Shown here: one piece after another, positions 1 through 4,244 of the stretch
Numbering within the stretch: the first letter of the stretch is position 1
Layout: each line of letters begins with the position of its first letter
NCBI GenBank assembly: GCA_025449475.1
Contig: JANWJM010000066.1
Location: 1 to 5,540 of the forward strand
Reading direction: 5' to 3'
Length of the DNA stretch: 5,540 bases
Origin: Thermoactinomycetaceae bacterium
GTDB lineage: Bacteria > Bacillota > Bacilli > Thermoactinomycetales > Thermoactinomycetaceae
Position numbers and translations under genes: made by a program
The notes under the pieces: model-generated
What the model saw: only the letters and a program-made list of their open reading frames with translations
Told to the model about the DNA's origin: nothing
Database searches by the model: none

Positions 1-857
1 GAGGGAGTTCAGGGCGTTTGCGAAATGATCTGCAGATGCCCCCTCCCGGTGATATTCGGAATGGATTGGTTGCGCTGGCAGATACAGAGCCTTTGCTAGA
101 GAGCGTGTTTCAGTACCGTTTTCAAAATGGTGGTGGGTTGGAAGGGCATACGCTGGGGAACTTGATGCTAGCTGCTTTGAAAGAAATCACTGGAGATTTC
201 ACACAAGCGGTCAAAGAGATGAGCCGTGTGTTAGCGGTTCGAGGAAGGGTGTTGCCGGCGAGTGAACAAGATGTTGTCTTGTTGGCTGAAATGACAGATG
301 GGACCATCGTGCAAGGTGAATCTCAAATTCCAAAAGCCAAAAAGCGTATTCGACGCGTCTTTCTTGAACCTCCCGAACCACGGCCATTAGCAGAAGCGTT
401 GCAAGCGATTGAGCAAGCGGATGGGATTGTAATCGGTCCTGGTAGCCTCTATACAAGTATTCTTCCCAATCTTTTGGTCAAAGATATGACAGATGCAATC
501 CGGGCTTCACGCGCTCGAAAAATATATGTCTGTAATGTCATGACGCAGCTTGGGGAAACAGATCAATTCTCTGCTTCCGATCATGTAAAAGTCATCTATG
601 ATCATGTGGGTGAGCGATTGTTTGAGGTTGTGATTATCAATAATCAAGTCCCACCGCGTTCCATCCAAAAACAATATGCGCAAAAAAATCAACAAATGGT
701 AAGACCCGATATTGAACAGATTTATCGGTTGGGTTGTCATGTTATTGCTGATAACCTTTTGTTGTATCAATCGGTCATCCGACATGATGCAGAGCGGATC
801 AGTAAACATATCTATCAGTTGGTCACCAATCAGATGAAGAGGATCGAAAGCAGTTAG
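1..857 (+). CDS. yvcK: YvcK/MgfK gluconeogenesis factor (CofD-like), 5'-truncated by window edge
   Basis: The reading frame is already open at the left edge (first full codon at 3) and ends at TAG 855-857, giving 284 visible residues. The family is about 320 residues long, so roughly the first 35, including the glycine-rich nucleotide-binding start, lie outside. Visible family motifs are GSSGRLR at the very start, then PPPGDIRN, GPGSLYTS (visible residues about 145-152) and the KIYVCNVMTQLGETDQ block (about 173-188). The first in-frame TTG (18) and ATG (39) are internal codons, because conserved GSSGR sequence lies upstream of both. Known of the family: a cytosolic CofD-like protein that binds UDP-sugars and is needed for growth on gluconeogenic carbon sources and for normal cell-wall synthesis in B. 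subtilis; the exact reaction is unsettled. It lies 11 nt upstream of whiA, as in other Bacillota, and is probably co-transcribed. The fold assignment is confident; the biochemical role rests on the family. Confidence 0.95.
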   Translation, partial: GSSGRLRNDLQMPPPGDIRNGLVALADTEPLLESVFQYRFQNGGGLEGHTLGNLMLAALKEITGDFTQAVKEMSRVLAVRGRVLPASEQDVVLLAEMTDGTIVQGESQIPKAKKRIRRVFLEPPEPRPLAEALQAIEQADGIVIGPGSLYTSILPNLLVKDMTDAIRASRARKIYVCNVMTQLGETDQFSASDHVKVIYDHVGERLFEVVIINNQVPPRSIQKQYAQKNQQMVRPDIEQIYRLGCHVIADNLLLYQSVIRHDAERISKHIYQLVTNQMKRIESS

Positions 858-868
858 GAGGAAACGAC

Positions 869-1831
869 ATGTCCTTTACATCTGAGATAAAGAGGGAATT
901 GACACAACAAGCATCGAAACCTTGTTGTAGAAAGGCAATATGTTCTGCATTGGTGCGATTAAATGGAAGTATTCAAATTGCCAATGGGAAGTCGGTTGTG
1001 GAAATTTCAACGGAGAATCCTTCAACTGCTCGTTATTTATTTTCTCTGCTCAAAGATTTGTATCACATTCATCCAGAAGTGATTGTACGAAAAAAGGCTC
1101 GATTAAAGAAAAATTACGTGTATATGATTCGTCTGGTGGATCATGTACAAGAAATTTTAACCGATCTGAAAATCTTTACTGATCGCTTTGAGAGGGTCTC
1201 AGGAATCGCTGCCGCTTTGATCCATCATACATGTTGTAAGCGCGCTTATTTACGGGGATCGTTTTTGGCTTCGGGTTCTGTGAATGACCCAGATAGTGGC
1301 TCTTACCATTTGGAGATGATTTCGACGTATCATGATCATTGTGAGGCACTATGTGATTTGATGAACCAATTTCGTCTCCATGCGAAAACGATTGCAAGAA
1401 AGAAAGGATATATGGTTTATATTAAAGAAGGAGATAAAATTGGTGAGTTTTTAAATATTATTGGCGCCCACCCTTCGTTGCTGCATTTCGAAAATGTAAG
1501 AATTATGAAAGACATGCGAAATTCCGTCAATCGCATTGTCAATTGTGAAACCGCAAACTTAAATAAAACCATTCAGGCTGCGATGAAACAAGTTGAGAAT
1601 ATTCGGCTCATCGAAAAAGAAATTGGTTTGGATCAGTTAGATCCAAAATTGCTGGAAGTAGCAAAACTGCGTCTACAATACCCCGAAGCAAGTTTGGCTG
1701 AATTAGGTCAGCTTTTACCAAGTGGAAAAATGACCAAATCAGCAGTGAATCACCGACTCAGGAAGTTAAATCAAATTGCAGAGAAATTAAGAAAGAATCA
1801 GGAAGAGCAAAGGAGAGATGTCGATGGTTGA
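869..1831 (+). CDS. whiA: WhiA, sporulation/cell-division DNA-binding protein
   Basis: 320 codons, close to the family's usual length (about 316 in B. subtilis). The start is ATG 869, with AGGAGG at 856-861 and a 7-nt spacer; this ribosome site overlaps the yvcK stop codon. The N-terminal half is the degenerate LAGLIDADG homing-endonuclease fold: SFTSEIKREL at 2-11, CCRKA at 19-23, and a second CC-K-RAYLRG-FLASGS block at about 122-137. The C-terminal part (about 258-310) is the WhiA helix-turn-helix region, with the signature pattern LRLQYPEASLAELG followed by KSAVNHRLRKLNQIAEKL. Known of the family: in Streptomyces WhiA is a sporulation transcription regulator; in Bacillus it binds DNA and affects cell division and chromosome segregation, with no endonuclease activity. 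It is the middle gene of the yvcK-whiA-crh cluster, and its last 8 bases overlap the start of the next gene. No frameshift or missing domain is seen. Confidence 0.96.
   Translation: MSFTSEIKRELTQQASKPCCRKAICSALVRLNGSIQIANGKSVVEISTENPSTARYLFSLLKDLYHIHPEVIVRKKARLKKNYVYMIRLVDHVQEILTDLKIFTDRFERVSGIAAALIHHTCCKRAYLRGSFLASGSVNDPDSGSYHLEMISTYHDHCEALCDLMNQFRLHAKTIARKKGYMVYIKEGDKIGEFLNIIGAHPSLLHFENVRIMKDMRNSVNRIVNCETANLNKTIQAAMKQVENIRLIEKEIGLDQLDPKLLEVAKLRLQYPEASLAELGQLLPSGKMTKSAVNHRLRKLNQIAEKLRKNQEEQRRDVDG
1811..1817 (+). promoter_or_regulatory. Ribosome binding site that fixes the crh start at 1824
   Basis: AGGAGAG at 1811-1817 lies inside the 3' end of whiA. It is directly adjacent to the upstream ATG at 1818, too close to serve it, but leaves about 8 nt from AGGAG to the second ATG at 1824. 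The later start gives an 85-residue protein beginning MVERSV, the standard length and register of Crh/HPr proteins. Confidence 0.8.
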
Positions 1832-2081
1832 ACGAAGTGTAATTGTTAGGCTGGAAACCGGATTACACGCGAGACCAGCTGCACGATTTGTTCAAGAAGC
1901 CAATCAATATCATTCTGACATTTATATTGTGAAAGGAAATAAAAAAGTAAATGCCAAAAGCATCATGGGTGTGATGAGTTTGGCAGTAGCGAAAGGAACC
2001 GAAATCACCATTATTGCTGAGGGTACAGATGAGCAAAAAGCAGTAGAAGCATTGGTGGAGATTGTGAGTCAAACCAATTGA
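1824..2081 (+). CDS. crh: HPr-family phosphocarrier in the crh position (Crh-like, retains His15)
   Basis: 85 codons from ATG 1824 to TGA 2079-2081. With this start the numbering fits the HPr family: His15 in TGLHARPA and Ser46 in NAKSIMGVMSL, followed by the G-T-EITIIAEG strand typical of the fold. Crh is known as a catabolite-repression protein: HPr kinase/phosphorylase phosphorylates Ser46, and the P-Ser form helps CcpA bind operators. B. subtilis Crh carries Gln at 15 and so cannot take part in sugar phosphotransfer, whereas HPr carries His15, phosphorylated by enzyme I. This protein combines Crh-like flanking sequence (ARPAARFVQEAN) and locus (directly after whiA) with an HPr-type His15, so it may act as an HPr, a Crh, or both. 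The 8-bp overlap with whiA suggests translational coupling. The family call is firm; Crh versus HPr is open. Confidence 0.9.
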   Translation: MVERSVIVRLETGLHARPAARFVQEANQYHSDIYIVKGNKKVNAKSIMGVMSLAVAKGTEITIIAEGTDEQKAVEALVEIVSQTN

Positions 2082-2196
2082 CCCCCCTTAGAAATGTTAA
2101 GATCATGTCACATATTCAGTGTATTTTCTGCTGATACTGTCGATATGATGGATAGTTGAGAGAAACTACTTTCTGTTGAAGAGGTTGGAGGAAAGA
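2082..2196. other. Spacer between crh and the membrane-protein gene
   Basis: 115 bases without an open gene. No hairpin followed by a T-run is visible after crh, so the operon may read through. A weak promoter-like pair, TTAAGA 2097-2102 and TGTATT 2120-2125 with a 17-bp spacer, is present but each box matches consensus only partly. Whether the next gene has its own promoter cannot be decided. Confidence 0.4.
2187..2191 (+). promoter_or_regulatory. Ribosome binding site that decides the membrane-protein start
   Basis: GGAGG at 2187-2191 lies 5 nt before ATG 2197. The in-frame TTG at 2176 has no purine-rich site before it and would put charged residues ahead of the first helix, so ATG 2197 is preferred. 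Confidence 0.75.
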
Positions 2197-2859
2197 ATGG
2201 GCGCTGTTTTGCATCCAGTTTTGACACTGTTTTATTTTGTCTTTTTTTGGTGGGGGTTACGTTCTTTTCGAGAGTCCTCTTTTTGGGGCACATCGTGGCT
2301 ACTATTTATCAAGGTTGCTTTCATTTATGATAATTTGATTTTGACCATTGGTCAGTGGATTGGAACAGGGGATACATTAGAGGTTCTCAGTCTACTCCGC
2401 TATCTGTTGAAAGTCTTTTTAACACCTACATTTGTATTTATTGCATGGGATATTCTACGTCGATTGCAAGTAGAATGGTCAGAATACCTTTCAACCCGCA
2501 TCATTTTTAACGTATATACATTCGCAGTGACAGTGATCGGGGTCTATACAGAGATTCTTTGGAATACCTTAGAACCCTATCGACAATATGGGATTCTTCA
2601 GTATTTACCCCATGACCATCATGTATCGATGGTGATCTTTCTAACCGTCATCCCGCTATTCATTGCAGGATTTGTACTTTGGCAGAAAAACCGTTGGCCA
2701 ATCCTACTGATTGGAATGGTGTGCGCATTTGGTTTAGGGACTGTCGCCTTACTGATTCAGAGTGCCATAATCGTTTCGATTGCAGAATTTTTGATTATCA
2801 GTTGCTTGATATTGACCGAAATAAAATTAAGAAACGAGGACTTTTATTTATCCAACTAA
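2197..2859 (+). CDS. Uncharacterised multi-pass membrane protein
   Basis: 220 codons from ATG 2197 to TAA 2857-2859. I do not recognise a named family. The protein is strongly hydrophobic with about seven likely transmembrane segments, near residues 5-21, 29-49, 66-87, 100-122, 145-162, 167-187 and 190-208. The short loops carry the charges: R22-S-F-R25-E26 after helix 1, DILRRLQVEW at 85-94, a histidine cluster PHDHHV at 138-143, and a charged tail EIKLRNEDF. The most motif-like stretch is YDNLIL-x-IG-x-WIG-x-G near 44-58, then LLRYLLKVFLTP at 66-77. There is no signal peptide distinct from helix 1 and no catalytic or transporter signature I can name. It follows crh in the same direction after 115 nt and faces clpP. 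B. subtilis has a different gene (yvcN) after crh, so the position gives no function. It is a convincing real gene: good ribosome site, coherent helices, ordinary codon use. Confidence 0.85.
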   Translation: MGAVLHPVLTLFYFVFFWWGLRSFRESSFWGTSWLLFIKVAFIYDNLILTIGQWIGTGDTLEVLSLLRYLLKVFLTPTFVFIAWDILRRLQVEWSEYLSTRIIFNVYTFAVTVIGVYTEILWNTLEPYRQYGILQYLPHDHHVSMVIFLTVIPLFIAGFVLWQKNRWPILLIGMVCAFGLGTVALLIQSAIIVSIAEFLIISCLILTEIKLRNEDFYLSN

Positions 2860-2998
2860 GCGTGAACACACGATAATTTGATCCGTAAAGGTTGTTGATC
2901 TGGATGTAATGGTAGAAGCGGTTCGGTGGGTCACAAGGATATACAGAAGTCCAATGAGTCTCTTCATGGTTAAAATCGTTAGAAATTTCGCTTCTTTC
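2860..2998. other. Convergent intergenic spacer before the clpP terminator
   Basis: 139 bases between the membrane-protein stop and the clpP terminator. No plus-strand terminator with a T-run is seen for the membrane-protein transcript. A 7-bp inverted repeat (2914-2920 with 2989-2995) is separated by 68 nt and is not followed by T-residues. On the minus strand one frame stays open through this spacer but has no start codon or ribosome site. Confidence 0.4.
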
Positions 2999-3036
2999 AA
3001 AAAGGGAAACAGCCTTTAGAGTTTGTCTAAAGGCTG
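2999..3036 (-). terminator. Rho-independent terminator of clpP
   Basis: A perfect 11-bp inverted repeat, 3010-3020 pairing with 3026-3036, closes a 5-nt loop (GTTTG on the plus strand). Read on the minus strand it is followed by TTTCCCTTTTT (3009 down to 2999). It begins 7 bases after the clpP stop codon. On the plus strand no T-run follows, so it serves clpP only, or is at best a weak stop for the convergent transcript. Confidence 0.88.
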
Positions 3037-3042
3037 CTGTAT

Positions 3043-3630
3043 TTATGAGTTGCTCTTTTCAATCACATCGTCGATTAGACCATATTCTTTGGCTTCGAGC
3101 GCACTCATAAAGAAATCACGATCCGAATCCTTCTCGATTTTGGATAGAGGTTGACCCGTGAAGGAAGATAGCAGACGGTTGATACGGTCGCGTGTTCGTA
3201 GGATGCGCTTCGCCGAAATTTCAATGTCGGATGCTTGACCTTGAGCGCCTCCCATGGGTTGGTGGATCATGATTTCACTGTTGGGAAGCGCGAGGCGTTT
3301 TCCTTTGGTCCCTGCTGCAAGCAAAAACGCGCCCATCGAAGCCGCCATGCCTACACAGATGGTTTGGACGTCTGGTTTCACGAGTTGCATGGTGTCATAG
3401 ATCGCCATACCCGCTGTAATCGATCCACCAGGAGAATTTATATATAATGAGATATCTTTTTCAGCATCTTCCGCTTGTAGAAAAAGGAGTTGTGCAATAA
3501 TGAGGTTGGCAACCTCATCTGTTACGGGGCTTCCTAATAAAATAATTCGATCTTTTAATAAGCGGGAATAGATATCATATGAACGTTCACCACGATTGGT
3601 TTGTTCGACTACCATTGGCACAAGATTCAT
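3043..3630 (-). CDS. clpP: ATP-dependent Clp protease proteolytic subunit ClpP
   Basis: 195 codons, the normal length. The start is ATG (complement of 3628-3630) preceded by GGAGGG (complement of 3637-3642) with a 6-nt spacer. The serine-protease triad is intact at canonical positions: Ser98 in GMAASMGAF, His123 in MIHQP and Asp172 in DRDFFM. Other family blocks are the N-terminal VVEQTNRGER-YDIYSRLLKDRI (the axial-pore region), the oxyanion-hole loop INSPGGS at about 64-70, and the handle region QGQASDIEI at about 130-138. ClpP forms a barrel of two heptameric rings in the cytosol that degrades substrates fed by ClpC, ClpX or ClpE; in Bacillales it removes misfolded proteins and controls competence, stress and development regulators. 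It is monocistronic here, with its own promoter and CtsR operator upstream and a strong terminator downstream, so it should be induced by heat and protein stress. Confidence 0.98.
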   Translation of the reverse strand: MNLVPMVVEQTNRGERSYDIYSRLLKDRIILLGSPVTDEVANLIIAQLLFLQAEDAEKDISLYINSPGGSITAGMAIYDTMQLVKPDVQTICVGMAASMGAFLLAAGTKGKRLALPNSEIMIHQPMGGAQGQASDIEISAKRILRTRDRINRLLSSFTGQPLSKIEKDSDRDFFMSALEAKEYGLIDDVIEKSNS

Positions 3631-3661
3631 CGTAGACCCTCCATTCCATGTAGTTTCTTTT

Positions 3662-3690
3662 ATTATACCTTAAAGGTCAAGAAAGGTCAA
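3662..3690 (-). promoter_or_regulatory. Sigma-A promoter of clpP
   Basis: On the minus strand, -35 TTGACC (complement of 3685-3690) and -10 TATAAT (complement of 3662-3667) are separated by exactly 17 bp. Transcription should start near 3655, giving a leader of roughly 25 nt before the clpP ATG. The -35 box lies inside the CtsR operator. Confidence 0.85.
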
Positions 3691-3691
3691 A
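3675..3691. promoter_or_regulatory. CtsR operator over the clpP promoter
   Basis: GGTCAAG-AAA-GGTCAAA at 3675-3691 is a tandem heptad repeat with a 3-bp spacer. It matches the CtsR consensus (A/G)GTCAAANAN(A/G)GTCAAA in all but one specified base. It covers the -35 box and part of the spacer of the clpP promoter, so bound CtsR would block RNA polymerase and release on heat shock would induce clpP. ctsR itself is not in this window. Confidence 0.88.
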
Positions 3692-3719
3692 ATCAAGCAG
3701 AAACTTTGTGAGAAAATAA

Positions 3720-3746
3720 AAAATAGCCACTCCATTGCAAAGTGGC
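3720..3746 (-). terminator. Orphan minus-strand terminator upstream of clpP
   Basis: GCCACT (3726-3731) pairs with AGTGGC (3741-3746) around a 9-nt loop. Read on the minus strand it is followed by TATTTTTTATTTT, a good T-run. The stem is only 6 bp, so strength is moderate. It would stop minus-strand transcripts before they reach the clpP promoter, yet the tRNA upstream already has its own terminator at 3939-3968 and no intact minus-strand gene lies between the two. Confidence 0.6.
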
Positions 3747-3938
3747 ACAGGGATGATTAAAATCACAGGGAGCAAATCCACTTTACGGTGATACCTTATA
3801 GGATCTATTCTTATGTTTTTGACAGTCTTCAATCGTATTCAACCCATGGATGTCAAAATATTCCAGTGTCCTGCTTTAAAGTAAATCTTTCCACGATCCT
3901 CACGTAAATCGTTATGAATCTTGTCTATATTACTGAAC
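3747..3938 (-). other. Gene-free stretch with possible decayed coding remnant
   Basis: No intact gene is visible. On the minus strand two overlapping frames read like fragments of one small polar protein. One is open from about 3940 to a TGA at 3839-3841 and includes HNDLREDRGKIYFKAG. The other is open from 3875 to a TAA at 3783-3785 and includes EYFDIHGLNTIEDCQKHKN. A single frameshift near 3855-3870 would join them. No family is recognised, there is no good start or ribosome site, and the 5' end would run into the tRNA terminator. The alternative is ordinary non-coding DNA that is open by chance. Confidence 0.25.
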
Positions 3939-3968
3939 AAAAAAGGAGATCGCAAGAAATGCGACCTC
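3939..3968 (-). terminator. Rho-independent terminator of the tRNA-Arg transcript
   Basis: A 9-bp stem pairs 3946-3954 with 3960-3968, with one G-U pair in the minus-strand RNA, around a 5-nt loop. On the minus strand it is followed by a C and six T residues (3944 down to 3939). It lies 86 nt beyond the encoded CCA end of the tRNA, so the primary transcript carries a long 3' trailer. Confidence 0.85.
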
Positions 3969-4054
3969 TCAGCCTTGAGACAACTTTCCTCGCTCACGTC
4001 CTGGTTGCATCTTTTCTAAGATGTTTTCCCAGTCCGGCTCGATTCACTGTTTGG
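3969..4054 (-). other. Structured 3' trailer between tRNA-Arg and its terminator
   Basis: 86 nt transcribed after the tRNA. On the minus strand it contains a hairpin CATCTT-AGAA-AAGATG (4008-4023) enclosed by a 4-bp CTGG/CCAG pairing, and a GAGGAAAGTTGTCTC stretch before the terminator stem. AGCC and GGCT at its two ends could also pair. No open reading frame with a start and ribosome site is seen. It could be plain trailer removed by tRNA 3' processing, or a stable small RNA; no known family was recognised. Confidence 0.4.
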
Positions 4055-4129
4055 TGGTGCGCCTACCAGGATTCGAACCTGGGCGCCTGGTTCCGGAGAC
4101 CAGCGCTCTATCCCCTGAGCTATAGGCGC
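4055..4129 (-). tRNA. tRNA-Arg, anticodon CCG
   Basis: A 75-nt cloverleaf on the minus strand with the CCA end encoded. The acceptor stem is GCGCCTA/TAGGCGC with discriminator A. The D stem is GCTC/GAGC with an 8-nt loop. The anticodon stem is CTGGT/ACCAG with loop CTCCGGA, placing anticodon CCG at 4094-4096. The variable loop is 4 nt and the T stem CCAGG/CCTGG encloses TTCGAAT. All stems pair perfectly. It reads the arginine codon CGG. It stands alone between rpoN and clpP with its own promoter and terminator, as a single arginine tRNA does near clpP in B. subtilis (from memory). Confidence 0.97.
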
Positions 4130-4150
4130 ATATTTATGGAGACGAATCAC

Positions 4151-4180
4151 ATTATACCATATTTTTGCGAATGACGGCAA
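4151..4180 (-). promoter_or_regulatory. Promoter of tRNA-Arg
   Basis: On the minus strand, -35 TTGCCG (complement of 4175-4180) and -10 TATAAT (complement of 4151-4156) lie 18 bp apart, with an extended -10 TG one base upstream. The start would be near 4144, about 15 nt before the mature tRNA 5' end. The -35 box overlaps that of the divergent rpoN promoter by two bases. Confidence 0.8.
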
Positions 4181-4199
4181 TCTTATTTTTATATATGAT
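4171..4199 (+). promoter_or_regulatory. Probable sigma-A promoter of rpoN
   Basis: ATGACG (4171-4176) and TATGAT (4194-4199) are separated by 17 bp and match consensus at 4 and 5 of 6 positions. The start would fall near 4206, about 40 nt before the rpoN ATG. Other AT-rich hexamers nearby, such as TATAAC 4205-4210, have no good partner, so this pair is preferred but not certain. Confidence 0.55.
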
Positions 4200-4244
4200 A
4201 AAATTATAACGAAAAGAGCCCAACAGAAGGGGGAAAGGTTGTAG

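Noticed and set aside
940..1397. Open frames of 73-80 codons inside whiA, on both strands.
   Set aside because: They are shadows of a clearly conserved gene and have no ribosome sites or recognisable products.
2111..2148. Imperfect hairpin downstream of crh (CATAT with ATATG, inner CAGT with ACTG) as a terminator.
   Set aside because: The stem has bulges and a large loop, and no T-run follows on either strand.
2176..2196. TTG at 2176 as the start of the membrane-protein gene.
   Set aside because: No ribosome site precedes it, while GGAGG stands 5 nt before ATG 2197.
2914..2995. AGAAGCG/CGCTTCT inverted repeat as a terminator for the membrane-protein gene.
   Set aside because: The arms are 68 nt apart and only three T-containing bases follow before an A-run, so a stable terminator is unlikely.
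3969..3995. GAGGAAAGT in the tRNA trailer recalls the GAGGAAAGTCC element of RNase P RNA.
   Set aside because: No matching P4 partner, no other RNase P core elements, and the transcript is far too short.
4055..4129. tRNA-Arg as an integration site for a mobile element.
   Set aside because: No integrase gene, no repeated tRNA 3' end and no element-like genes are visible on either side within the window.
3914..4174. An 86-codon plus-strand open frame spanning the tRNA-Arg locus.
   Set aside because: It reads antisense through the tRNA, its promoter and its terminator, has no ribosome binding site, and the encoded sequence is simply the complement of the tRNA cloverleaf.
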